Shown here piece by piece: positions 1 through 9,024 of a stretch of DNA of 64,000 nucleotides. The stretch is from Adiantum capillus-veneris (taxonomy: Eukaryota > Streptophyta > Polypodiopsida > Polypodiales > Pteridaceae), in contig CM043959.1 in the NCBI GenBank assembly GCA_014529385.2, positions 85,913,029 through 85,977,028 of the forward strand, given 5' to 3'. Numbering within the stretch: position 1 is the first letter of the stretch; each line of letters opens with the position of its first letter. The notes beneath the pieces were generated by a model. The model worked only from the letters and a program-made list of their open reading frames with translations. It searched no databases and had not been told where the DNA came from. The position numbers and the translations under genes were made by a program.

Positions 1-52
1 AAGAAGTTTTGGACAAATTCTCACAATAAATCCCACATCGTGACTTACCTCA

Positions 53-181
53 ACATCATGAGCTTCTGTGAGGGGGGCACCGCATATCTAGCTAGATACG
101 ATTGGGGGCAGGGGAGGTACCCCTGCCTCCAATCCTACCTAGCTAGGTATGCGGTGCCTCTCGAGCAGAAGCTCATGATAT
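53..181. repeat. Foldback (inverted-repeat) element, copy 1
   Basis: The left arm (about 53-114) is the near-perfect reverse complement of the right arm (about 120-181), separated by a 5-base loop (115-119). Arm pairing includes ATGAGCTTCTG against CAGAAGCTCAT and GGGGCAGGGG against CCCCTGCC. A second copy lies at 1719-1897. Similarity between copies continues outside the hairpin (about 28-52 and 182-229 here), so the mobile or duplicated unit is larger than the hairpin. No transposase is visible, so this fits a MITE/foldback element; an RNA hairpin precursor is an alternative. Confidence 0.75.
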
Positions 182-576
182 TATGCATTGTATAAAAAAG
201 ACTCCATTTCCTTACATGAGAAAATTTAGTCCATCAATTCAAAAGCTAAAACCTACATCACTCTCATCATGTTATGTTGTAAGAGGAGACCCCATCTATT
301 ATGATTTTCAAGGAGTCGAACGACAAGTGGAACTCAAGAAATGCATTGCTTTCATGAACATGCTCTTAAACACACTCTTCTTACGATACAAAGCAATCAA
401 GGTATTCTAGTTCATTGTGAAGTGGACAAAAAGCAACACACAGATGTGTCTTACTATGAAATTAATGAATTTAACAATATTAAGATTTTTCAATATTCAG
501 AGATGCTCCCACTACTTTCCACAGCTTAGTAATACCGTTCACTTCTACGATTTTGAAAAGGTGGAATCTTTTTAGA

Positions 577-577
<1 letters not shown>
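182..577. other. No gene seen; shared flank of foldback copy 1
   Basis: Bases 182-229 match the right flank of the second foldback copy (1898-1955). The remainder is AT-rich with only short chance reading frames. I see no gene, RNA or named repeat. Confidence 0.5.

Positions 578-615
<38 letters not shown>
578..615. repeat. Poly-C tract (38 bases)
   Basis: An uninterrupted run of C from 578 to 615. The exact length is likely to be uncertain in any assembly. Confidence 0.95.
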
Positions 616-617
<2 letters not shown>

Positions 618-765
618 TATCACTTGAGGAACTTCAAGTAAGCATGGGAGCCCACAGCCACACATGCATAGCTCATTTTCTTGATTTCTTGTGCTTGATA
701 AATATCTTGCAGTATTAAAACTTAGATGTGCAGGGAAACCTACATGTGTAGGCGTGGAGTAGAGG

Positions 766-935
766 CAAGATGTGGTATTCGTTGCTATAGGTGCACAGGC
801 TCCAAGAGAGGCACTTGTGTATCACACATGCCTAGCTGATGACAGAGGGACAAGATGTGGTATTCGTTGCTATAGGTGCACAGGCTCCAAGAGAGGCACT
901 TGTGTATCAAACATGCCTGGCTGATGACAGAGGGA
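766..935. repeat. 85-bp tandem duplication
   Basis: Two direct copies, 766-850 and 851-935, start CAAGATGTGGTATTCGTTGC and end CAGAGGGA. They differ at only a few bases (ACACATGCCTAG against AAACATGCCTGG), so the duplication is fairly recent. No reading frame is conserved for an obvious reason. Confidence 0.92.
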
Positions 936-1511
936 CGACGATGGGACAAAGGGGAATGGGGCTCTAAAGCCACGGACACGAAGAAGCGATATTCGTTGCA
1001 CAAGTCAAGCATGGGGTTGCGATTCCTCAGAGCACTAAGGAGCATGGGGTCTTAAATGAAACCTCGGTCTGAGAAGTCCGAGCACAAAAGCAGATCAGAG
1101 GCGCATCGCTGTCTGATTGATCTGAAAAAAGTAAACTCAGAACAGATTTTGTAAACTCGGACTTCGAGAAAGTAAACTCAGACCAGCATAAGTAAAAGTA
1201 AACACACATGCATTGCAATGAATTGTAAGTGGGTGCATGGATAGCACACGCCTTGGACTACAGGGACCCAAGTTTTGAAACTCGAATGCCGCAGATTCTT
1301 TGGGACCATCCATGTTCCTCGAGATTATGTGTCGCTCCACATCGTAGGTCCCAGCACTTGGACATGATGGGATTTAGTGTTGTGGAGAGCCCATGGGAGC
1401 ATCACGTACGAGGGACGTCAACATGTAGTTTTTTTCGGGTGGGCATGAGCTAATACGTATTTACTTGGCAAAGTGAAGAGTTAGTGCCCAGAAAAGAAAA
1501 ACTTGCGCGAA
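936..1511. other. Downstream flank of the MADS-box gene; no gene seen
   Basis: This stretch lies 3' of the minus-strand MADS-box stop codon and probably includes its 3' untranslated region. Around 1127-1205 the motif GTAAACTC recurs several times at about 20-30 base intervals. No coding unit or structured RNA was recognised. Confidence 0.45.
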
Positions 1512-2582
1512 TTAAAACCTGAGCTGGAGGAAAGAGTCGGAGGAGTCGTCGTCAGAGTCCCTCGACGGCTGGTGCGAGATGCTGTGGGAGCTGCATGCCG
1601 ACGTGGCCTTGTCAGCCTGTAGCCCGCAGCCCTGCCACTTGGCCCGATGCAGCGCCTCCACCTGCACTCCACCCATTTGTCAACGTCGTCAATATTTCCC
1701 ACATTGTGGACTTACCTCAACATCATGAGCTTCTGTGAGGGAGGTGCCGCATACCTAGTTGGGTACGATTGGGGGTAGGGGACCGCCAGCCCCCCCCCCC
1801 CCCACCCCCCCAAAACCCCCACCGGGCCGACGGTCCCCTATCCCCAATCGTACCTAGCTAGGTATGCGGTGCCTCTCGAGCATAAGCTCATGATGTTATG
1901 CATTGTATGAAAAACATTGAGAAAGACTCCGTTTTCCTACATGAGAAAATTTCTAAATCTTTTTGTCATATTAATACCACCAGCACATCTCTGCTTATCT
2001 GCATCATCACCAGCTTCCATAAACTATTTACCTCTTTCCGCAGTTTTTCATTCTCCCTTAGCAGCTCTTCCTGCATGCACACCACCAACTTTTAAACCAC
2101 TAAATCCCCTTCAATCAAATACATATATTCACTCACTCTGATCACACCCACATCCTACCTTTTTCAGCGATTCCTCCTTCTCTGCTGTCCTCAACCGCTC
2201 CTGCAATATCCCACATCATCATGCGCACCATCGGTCCTTCTATCAATTATTAATTACGTATTGCTTGCCAACACTCCCAAGCTTCTCATTATTTATGGCT
2301 ACGAAATCAGAGCATACATCAACCTCCAAGTACAATACTTTACATGCCTGCCTTTCCCGGATGCTACGCAAAATGCTTTCCCCTTCTCTCTCCAAGCACA
2401 CCAGCTCCTCCATTGACAAAACCTCGAGCGCCTCCGCCGCTCCACTCCTCTTCCTACACCACCAGTCTCACATAAATGTATCTCGTCCAACTAGCTCCTC
2501 GATGTTGATTTTAGTTATAAGAGAAATATTACCCCTCCTCTCTTTTGAGCCTTTGGCATTCCTGCTTTAGGTGCATCAACTT
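1512..2582 (-). CDS. MIKC-type MADS-box protein, K domain and C-terminal exons (5' exons missing)
   Basis: Five exons on the minus strand join in frame without a stop: 2533-2582 (50 bp), 2348-2447 (100 bp), 2159-2200 (42 bp), 2032-2070 (39 bp) and 1512-1661 (150 bp with stop), giving 126 residues. The 100-bp and 42-bp exons have the lengths known for K-box exons 4 and 5 of MIKC genes, and the phases agree. The protein has K-box-like amphipathic helices (LKQECQRLKREEG; LSMEELVCLEREGES; ENEKLRKEVEAL) and an acidic tail ending DSDDDSSDSFLQLRF, like the terminal motif of many MIKC factors. Introns have AG acceptors and GT donors, except exon 4, which uses a GC donor. MIKC proteins are nuclear transcription factors; the K domain mediates dimer and tetramer formation. 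The DNA-binding MADS exon and the I domain were not found. They may lie behind a long transposon-filled intron, or be lost. Subfamily is not assigned. Confidence 0.72.
1719..1897. repeat. Foldback element, copy 2, inside the last MADS-box intron
   Basis: The left arm 1719-1785 and right arm 1831-1897 are reverse complements around a C-rich 45-base loop. Outer flanks (about 1694-1718 and 1898-1955) match copy 1. It sits in the 370-base intron (1662-2031) between the K-domain and C-terminal exons. A strong hairpin there would be transcribed with the gene. Confidence 0.75.
2346..2347 (-). promoter_or_regulatory. Non-canonical GC splice donor of MADS-box exon 4
   Basis: On the minus strand the exon ends AGGCAG and is followed by GCATGT, where GT would be expected. 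Only this junction keeps the reading frame into the 42-bp exon. GC-AG introns are a known minor class with otherwise strong donor consensus. The alternative is the GT four bases downstream (CAT then GTAAAG), which would shift the frame. Confidence 0.6.
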
Positions 2583-3147
2583 CTGTCCATAGCAACAATA
2601 ATTCACAATAAGATGTTGATTCATGTCTTAGCTCTCAAGTCCTGCTCAATTGTATGCTCATCCACGGAATTATGACCTTTAAGCTAGCGACTTAAGATAG
2701 CTTGCTAGGAGGAGGAAATTAGTAAAGACGGAGAGCTCAACCCTAAATCGCACTAGAACTTAAACATTGACATGAAAAAGGGAGTGGGGTGTGTGTGTGT
2801 GTGTATATATGTGAGAGAGAGAGAGAGAGATGTCAACTTTGGTTCTCCACTCTGGTTTGACATGGGGGGAGACGGTTTGAGTGGTTTCACATTGGGCCAT
2901 AGGCCTTCCCCCTTTTGATGGCCATAGACGGGGTCCCACTTGGTGCCCACTGTAGTTGAAGTGGAGGATAAAGAGGAAAGTCGACACGGGGCTGGTCTTG
3001 CCCAAGCAAGAAAATACCATGACAATATCTTAAAAAATGAACTAATTGAATTGGACTTGTGTCCGGTGAGCATAGACAAATGTAAAAAACGCCTTAGGAG
3101 GGCCCCCTTTTGATGGTTTGAGGGTTTTCTTGCTAGTGTGTTAAGAG
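2583..3147. other. Upstream MADS-box intron or flank; no coding exon found
   Basis: This stretch lies 5' of the K-domain exons. It would be an intron if the gene is complete. I looked for a MADS or I-domain exon on the minus strand and saw none. A short (GT)n plus (GA)n tract lies at 2789-2830. Confidence 0.4.
2789..2830. repeat. Compound GT/GA microsatellite
   Basis: GT repeats (2789-2804), a short TATATATG spacer, then GA repeats (2812-2830). Confidence 0.9.
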
Positions 3148-3484
3148 AAAGCATGTGTAGAGAGGAGAATGGTATATACTTGAGTTTTGATTGAAGTGTT
3201 AAGCCCCATAACTCTTTCCTTCCCTCCACCCCCTTCTCTTCCTCTTCTATTTTGTGTAGACAGGAGAAAGCATGTGTAGAGAGGAGAGTGGTATATACTT
3301 GAGTTATGATTGAAGTGCTAAGCCCCATAACTCTTTCCTTCCCTCCACCCCCTTCTCTTCCTCTTCTATTTTGTGAAAGCATGTGTAGAGAGGAGAGTGG
3401 TATATACTTGAGTTCCGATTGAAGTGCTAAGCCCCATAACTCATTCCTTCCCTCCACCCCCTTCTCTTCCTCTTCTATTTTGTG
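3148..3484. repeat. 109-bp tandem repeat, three copies
   Basis: Copies at 3148-3266, 3267-3375 and 3376-3484 begin AAAGCATGTGTAGAGAGGAG and end CTTCTATTTTGTG. The first carries ten extra bases at its end. Differences are few. A long minus-strand reading frame crosses the array only because the unit lacks stops in that frame; it is not taken as a gene. Confidence 0.9.
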
Positions 3485-3530
3485 TTAGTCGTTGCCGATG
3501 TGTGGTTGTGCCCCCGAACCATTTGTGATG

Positions 3531-3533
<3 letters not shown>

Positions 3534-3575
<42 letters not shown>
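3534..3575. repeat. GA microsatellite
   Basis: About 42 bases of uninterrupted GA between TGTGATGTGCA and GGTTTTGTG. Confidence 0.95.
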
Positions 3576-3577
<2 letters not shown>

Positions 3578-3902
3578 TTTGTGAGCGTTGGGTGTGTGGA
3601 ATTGTAGCATTTAGGGTATGTATATGGCTATTAATTCCTATAGGAGTGTGTGCATTCATCAGCCTGCTATTGAAGGTGTGTTTCTTGATCAGTGCATCAT
3701 TTCAAGTGTGATTTCGAGAGGATTGGGGTCTTGTGAATGCTATTGGCTATAGATAGGAATTTTGCATATGTTTTGAGGTTTGTTCTCATTCTCACTTTCC
3801 ATCTTCTAGTGTTCCCACTGAGGAGCATCTTATTGCTCATTAGAAGAAGCGGTTTTTCGACAAGAAGTGAAGGCAGCACGAAGCTACGGGTTGATCCTCA
3901 CA
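3576..3902. other. Probable 5' region of gypsy element T1; no LTR recognised
   Basis: This lies just upstream of the T1 gag. It does not match the 1.65-kb LTRs of the related copies T2 and T3, so the T1 LTR is missing, diverged or of another subfamily. No gene is seen. Confidence 0.35.
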
Positions 3903-4192
3903 CAAATGGATGGCCGATTTTGATCTGTTTATGCTATCATTGCATATGCTGAACAAACACAACAAGATGAAAAAGATTTTATTGTTCATGCGTGATAAAG
4001 CAAAGATATGGTTTGATGCTTCAGAAGGTGAACCAAGACAAGCATGACCAACCTTGCGGACCCGATTCTTGCACGATTTTTACAAGGAAGTATCACTTGT
4101 CAAGACGTAACACTTGTCGAGATAGATGCACAATTGAAGGCTCTAAAGCAAGACGTAAGCGAAGAGTTTGACCATGTGTTTCTTGATTTTTT
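3903..4192 (+). pseudogene. T1 gypsy gag, first part (split by Cop1)
   Basis: The translation contains a retrotransposon Gag core (MADFDLFMLSLHML; FMRDKAKIWFDASEGEP; LRTRFLHDFYKEVSLV) with in-frame stops and frame changes. The gag runs into the Cop1 5' LTR at 4193 and resumes exactly at 6395. Excising Cop1 with one copy of its 5-bp duplication rejoins the frame (HVFLDF to FDKCY). Gag packages element RNA. The copy is dead. Confidence 0.7.
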
Positions 4193-4419
4193 TGTTACCA
4201 TATACATGTGGTAGTGATGTGTGTGAACACATTAGGACCGCCGGGGTATTGTTTTCCTCTTTAGGAGGTTTTTTCCCCTGTGCATTGTATATACGCCCGT
4301 CACTCTAGGGCTATCTATCTTTCCATTGCACACTAAGTAACACACTCTCTATTGTGTGCCTTGAGCTTCCTTCATCTTCTCCAAGTTGTGTGCGTTTCTC
4401 TGCAACCTTAATTCCAACA
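4193..4419 (+). repeat. Cop1 5' LTR
   Basis: 227 bp, TGTTACCATATACATG to AATTCCAACA. It matches 6169-6394. A TATA-like TGTATATAC lies at 4286-4294 and would be the promoter. Confidence 0.88.
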
Positions 4420-4421
4420 AT

Positions 4422-4433
4422 TAGTATTAGAGC
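4422..4433 (+). promoter_or_regulatory. Cop1 primer binding site
   Basis: TAGTATTAGAGC, two mismatches from TGGTATCAGAGC, the plant copia site complementary to initiator-Met tRNA. It starts two bases after the LTR. Confidence 0.75.
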
Positions 4434-4783
4434 AGGTTGCGTCCTCCCGGGCTTAGTCGCCAACAACTCTACCACACGCCTCCTCATTTTTTCCGATTTC
4501 AGTGAGCTTTGGCGAGCGTTCGTCGCAGGTAGACAAAAAATTCAGGCAAGCTCTTAGAGTTTAGTCTGCTCAGATTTCTAATCGGGGTCATTTTGGCCTT
4601 CGTTTCCACTACAAACAGTATTTCACAGGCTATTTCGTCATTTTGTGAAGAATTTATGTCAGTGCCGTTTTCTGCATAGCAGGTGCCTTACAATCTTCTA
4701 CGATTTATGCTATATAGCACGTGTTGTTGCCGCTTCCTTTCTCCTATTTTCGCGCAATTTTCACATCAGGTACAACATTTACC

Positions 4784-5639
4784 ATGGCTGACAACAACAC
4801 AGATGTGTTCAAGATGTTTGTTGCAGAGGTTGGGAACAATTACCCTATGTGGGCTTTATATAAGGCAGCATGTTCTTGTGTCAAAGGGCGTCTAGAATAT
4901 TGTGCAGGGCATTGATGTACGTCCTGGTTCTGAGGATGTAGACAATGTTGAGGATGTTGTAGGTCTTGCTGCAAGGATTGCTGCTATTAGCGTTGTTTTG
5001 CCTACGGCAGAACAATCTCGTTGGGATGTAAAGGATGCGCAGACTCATGCATCAGCAAAATCTGCAAAACAGGATTGGAATATTCTAGCAGGTCTTTATG
5101 CAAGCCGCAATGAGGCTAAAATTGCTTTGCTGCATAAAGAGCTGGAATCGAAGATTATGCATGAGGAAGATGATATGGACACTTTCCTTGCTGGTGTCAA
5201 GGATATCAATGAGCAACTTATTTCTGCAGGTGAAGTCATTTCAGACAGTTCCCTTGTGCAAACTGTGCTTGATGCCTTACCAGATTCATACCAGACTTTT
5301 GCTAGTACTTGGAGACTAATGACCCGAGGAAATCCTGAAGTTGTCAAGTTTGATGCATTATGCACATTGCTGTTGCAAGAGTCACTTTCTAGAAAAACAG
5401 GACTAGGCAGCGTGCAACTAAATAGGCTTTTATTGCTTCTCAAAGAAAGGGTGGTAGCAGCAATGCAACCACTTCTTGTGGTTCTACTGCGAGTGGCAAA
5501 AATTTTGTTCCTAATGCTTCTTCTGGCAGTAATTCGTATGAAAATTCTCGTGATAAGGGTAAAAAGAAGTTGCGTTGCCATTATTGTAAAGCTAATGATC
5601 ACCTGATCAAGTAGTGTCCTAAGTTGAAGGCCAAAGCTC
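4784..5639 (+). pseudogene. Cop1 gag (frameshifted)
   Basis: Starts ATGGCTGACAACAAC at 4784. It shifts frame near 4890 and again before 5576. The central part (4902-5500) is a copia Gag (UBN2-type) with motifs DWNILAGLYASRNEA, DDMDTFLAGVKDINEQL and DALPDSYQTF. A zinc knuckle, C-HY-C-KAND-H-LIK(stop)-C, lies at 5576-5617 with a stop before the last cysteine. It is nonfunctional. Confidence 0.82.
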
Positions 5640-6093
5640 AGATTGGGCTGGTTGTTTTGACACGCAAGTGTCCACAAGTGGTTTTTGTTTCATGCTTGGC
5701 AATTCATGTATATCATGGTTGAGCAAGAAGGAACCTACTGTGGCCACTTCGAGTTGTGAGGCTGAGTACAAGGCAGTCTTCATAGCTACGGTTGAGTGTA
5801 TATGGCCCAGACGCCTTATGGCTGATTTGGGTGTTGGAGAGGACACTGCTAACACTATCTACACTGAAAGTCATAGCGCATTGGTAGTTGCAAGGAACCC
5901 AATTTTTCATGCTCGCACAAAGCACATTGAGGTGCATTACCACTATGTCAAGGAGAGGCTCTTAGCAAGAGAGATCAGCTTGGCTTATGTGCCAACAAAG
6001 AAAAACCTTGCAGATCTTTTCACAAAGGTATTGTCTCATGAGAAGCTCAAAGCTTTCCCAAAAGCTCTGGGCTTACTTCCCTTTGTGGACTGA
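5640..6093 (+). pseudogene. Cop1 RNase H, joined directly to gag
   Basis: The copia RNase H C-terminal region: DWAGC, SGFCFMLG, ISWLSKKEPTVATSSCEAEY, RTKHIEVHYHYVKE and NLADLFTK. The catalytic E (SCEAEY) is kept, but the usual DN-SA aspartate reads ES-SA. The deletion junction lies near 5640-5660, inside the sequence GCTCAGATTGGG. The 141-residue frame itself is open to TGA at 6091-6093. Confidence 0.85.
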
Positions 6094-6157
6094 TCATGTC
6101 CTTAGGGCATCGCACTTCCCTTTACTCATGTGCCAGCTCTCGTTCACCGCATCACTC

Positions 6158-6168
6158 AAGGGGGGATT
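6158..6168 (+). promoter_or_regulatory. Cop1 polypurine tract
   Basis: AAGGGGGGAT lies immediately upstream of the 3' LTR; it is the plus-strand priming site. Confidence 0.8.
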
Positions 6169-6394
6169 TGTTACCATATACATGTGATAGGGATGTGTGT
6201 GAACACATTGGAACCATCGGAGCATTTTTTCCTCTTTAGGAGCTTTTCCCCCCCCCGTGCATTCTATATACCCCCATCACACTAGGGCTATCCATCTTTC
6301 CATTGCACACTAAGTAACACGCTCTATTGTGTGCCTTGAGCTTCCTTCCTCTTCTCCAAGATGTGTGCATTTCTTTGCAACCCTAATTCCAATA
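6169..6394 (+). repeat. Cop1 3' LTR
   Basis: 226 bp, matching 4193-4419 with several substitutions and small indels (for example a C-run of eight near 6248). Confidence 0.88.
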
Positions 6395-7215
6395 GTTTTG
6401 ACAAATGCTACGTAGAGTTAGCAGCCGCTATACAATTGGTCAATGGAGAGTACTTCAAGCTAAACAAATGCATGGCATGTTTACATCCCAAGGTGCGAGA
6501 GAAGGTGGATTTCAAGAGTCGGGAGAACTACAACAGTACAATCGTAATTGTACAAGAAAAGCATAGGAAGATCAAGAAGAAGATTGAGCACGGCGCACTC
6601 GGATATAAAGCAATGTCTTCTAGCCCACTCCCGAGTCTAAGGGTTGAAATCTAGGTAGAGAGTCAAGCAAATCAAGGCATGGCAACCATTCAACAACATT
6701 GGGTATATATGTTCAAGGTTTGTCCATGGAAATTTGCAAGAGCTTTGTTTAAGTGTAATGGACAAAGGGCAGCCAAGGGCTAGTAGAGGAAGATCTAGGC
6801 CATTGCCTTGCCGGTACTACAATTGTAGGGAGGAGGGCAACTATGCTCTAGATTTTTTGCTTCCATCCAAGGACAGAGGAAGTATGTACCCGTTATTTGG
6901 CAGAGACAAGGGAAGTTCAATGGTCAAGAGAGTACATTGTAGCTCAAAATCCAGTACCATTCAGCTCTGCCAGGTAATGATGAAGTCCCTACAGTTAATA
7001 TCTTCAACATGGACAAGAAGGATGTAGATGTTCTGGCCAATAAAAGAGCACGAGGAGAAAGAGAGATGGAAATTGAACAAGATACTAGAGCTCGCAAAAG
7101 GCAAAGAGAAAGTTCATGAAGGGAGCATCCAAAGACTAGCAACAGGAGAGAACATCGCAATATTAAACAGTCGTATTTTCAACTTAGACAGGGTCATCCG
7201 GAGTATGACCTAGTA
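6395..7215 (+). pseudogene. T1 gypsy gag, second part
   Basis: Continues the T1 gag after Cop1: ELAAAIQLVNGEYFKLNK, MACLHPKVREKVDFKS. It is closely similar to T2 gag at 27235-27470. Near 6800-6860 a degenerate zinc knuckle reads YNCREEGNYALDF. A basic region follows (7028-7213), also shared with T2. There are several frame changes. Confidence 0.72.
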
Positions 7216-7332
7216 AGTGATATCCAAAACCAATAAGTAGAGATTACATTTGGACAATTACTAGCATTAAACCATAGTTAAGGAGGTAGTGGTCTAGCAG
7301 TGTCAGCAGAGCTTCCACAGGTTTGAGATGAT

Positions 7333-7788
7333 GTGTTTGTAGTATACAATTTGTCTCTAGCGGTAGGGAATCTAGTGGATGTGCTTCCTATTATTGATCT
7401 CTTGATTGAAGAAAATATGCAAGGTCACACATATATTGATATGTATATATGTCTACTAATGGAGACTACTATGAGGGAAATTGGTATCAAAGTTGTGGTC
7501 AAGTCCAATGTGTGAACAAGGATGGCCAACCATGCCAAGGCAAGGTGTTTAGAGATAGCTCAAGATGTGAAGGTTAAAATGATGGAAAATGAATACCTCA
7601 ATGATTTTTTTGTGATGAAAGCAAGAGAAAATGCTTACACTGTCTTTCTGGGGAGGCCATGGCTACTTGCAATTGGGGCTGAGCATGATTGGGAGAAGGG
7701 ACTTTTCACTCTGCTAGAGAAAGAAAATGGAAGGCAGGTGATACTTTATTTCAAGACTAGGGAAATTTGTTTTCACCCTATGGTATGA
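7333..7788 (+). pseudogene. T1 gypsy aspartic protease region
   Basis: Matches T2 28160-28520. The active site YIDSG of T2 reads YIDMY here, so the catalytic D-S/T-G is lost. The downstream FLGRPWLLAIGAEHDWE (7650-7700) is the typical end of plant gypsy proteases. It is split in two frames around 7515. Confidence 0.68.
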
Positions 7789-8073
7789 GGTGATAGAAGA
7801 TATTTAAAACCACGTATGAGTACGAGTCAAAGTCGACATATAATGAGGGTTCTACAAGTACAAAGAGGAAGAAAGTGACTAGTACTCGTTGAAAGTTGAT
7901 ACAATTTTTTTTGGGGCCACCATAGACTCCTCCAATCCCAATAAAGGTATGGAAATTGTGGGGTGGATGCAATATAAGTAGAGTGTATATTGGATAAAGG
8001 TTTGATCGAGCAAGAGAAGAAGTGCTATGTTGAGATATGTTCGTCGTATCTCAACTTATTTGCTATGGAGTAC
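7789..8073 (+). pseudogene. T1 pol start, broken off at the R array
   Basis: LIEQEKKCYVEICSSYLN and LFAMEYKDL match the linker just before reverse transcriptase in T2 (28800-28880). At 8074 the sequence changes to repeat R within a short shared stretch (AAAGACCTAGGGGGAGCC). The rest of T1 pol and its 3' LTR are absent. Confidence 0.65.
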
Positions 8074-8562
8074 AAAGACCTAGGGGGAGCCAAAGGGATA
8101 GAGCATTGGATTTTTTTCAAGGTAGAATACAAGAGGATATTTGAATCATTTCTAATTCATCAAATTGACACAGTAGGCCATCAGCCTAAAGTTGTTGGGT
8201 ATTGTGCAATGCCTTGCCAAGGAAATCTACTACAAGGTGGTGCCCCACAATTGCTCCCCTTGAGTACAAATGTGGGTTAACCAACAAGATCAATCAAACT
8301 CCGCGAGCCCTCCCACCAAGGAGGATAGTGATAATCTCACTATCATTAAAAGCAGTATTTGCCAAGCCTTTCAAGTCCCTAGATGATAGATGACAGGTCA
8401 CCAAGAAAAGCAACCCAAGGTTGTGCCAAGGCAAGGAAGATCACATGAATATGTATAAGAAGAGTGCCCGCCCTCAGGGTCATTGCATAGGAGGCATGTA
8501 CTCCCCCTCGAAAACAATTTGTCATTGAGTCTCATATCCTCCAATTTTAGCTAGTAGTCATA

Positions 8563-9024
8563 ATTAGGAAGAGACTAGGGTCTAGGAGGGCCTCTTTCTC
8601 TGGCAGTTTAAGGAAGTCAAACCTTTAGTATTAAGAAAGTAATCAAAGGACAGCGTTTGAACTCAAACAAGCAAAACGGCTAGTTTATTTGAATTCAAAG
8701 TTCCCCCCAAATAGAATTTAAAATCTATCAAGTAAAACCATATCATGTAGCATGTCTATGGAAAGAGCTCGACGTGTAGATTGCAGATCTATGATCTCTA
8801 CTTAAATCGGAGATCAAATGTGGGAGTTTTGGAAGGCCAAAAATCACAAAACTTTCCACCTCCTTTTTGGGGGAAAGAGTGCATCCTTTGACCACTCTTA
8901 CACATCTCTTACACCCCCACCATTCTTGCACACATGGCGTACACATACTCGTCAAAATGTTAAATCACCTCCATAAGCTCATGGAAAATAAAGAGGCCCT
9001 CCTACACCCCATCCTCTTCCTAAT
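8563..9024. mobile_element. MITE-like DNA element inside R unit 1
   Basis: The ends are terminal inverted repeats: ATTAGGAAGAG...AGGAGGGCCTCTTT on the left and its near reverse complement on the right (about 35 bp). The interior has no transposase. Other R units read straight through this point (CTAGCAGTAAGATCGG), so the insertion is clear. A TAA/TGA pair next to the ends suggests a 3-bp TAA duplication, as in PIF/Harbinger (Tourist) elements. A related fragment lies at about 53741-53933. Confidence 0.75.

Larger units (their letters stand above)
4193..6394 (+). mobile_element. Cop1: copia LTR retrotransposon with most of pol deleted
   Basis: It has two LTRs (4193-4419 and 6169-6394, TG...CA/TA ends), a primer site at 4422-4433, a polypurine tract at 6158-6168 and a 5-bp target duplication (TTTTT at 4188-4192, GTTTT at 6395-6399, one mismatch). 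Between the LTRs are gag and then directly RNase H. Protease, integrase and most of reverse transcriptase are absent. The element is inserted in the gag of T1, so it is younger than T1. LTRs differ at many sites, so it is not recent. Confidence 0.88.

Noticed and set aside
578-615. Poly-C as a telomere or origin signal
   Set aside because: It is a simple homopolymer with no telomere motif or origin features.
1481-1702. 73-residue Arg-rich minus-strand frame
   Set aside because: It overlaps the MADS-box terminal exon in another frame. The exon frame has splice and motif support.
2753-3457. 234-residue minus-strand open frame
   Set aside because: It exists because the 109-bp tandem repeat and GT/GA runs lack stops in one frame. 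Composition is low-complexity and there is no domain.
2640-3902. MADS or I-domain exon upstream of the K-domain exons
   Set aside because: No minus-strand translation here shows the basic MADS core. One short piece near 2650 (DEHTIEQDLRAK) was too weak to call.
5096-5677. 193-residue frame antisense to Cop1 gag
   Set aside because: It is a shadow of the gag on the other strand, and the sense frame has clear Gag motifs.
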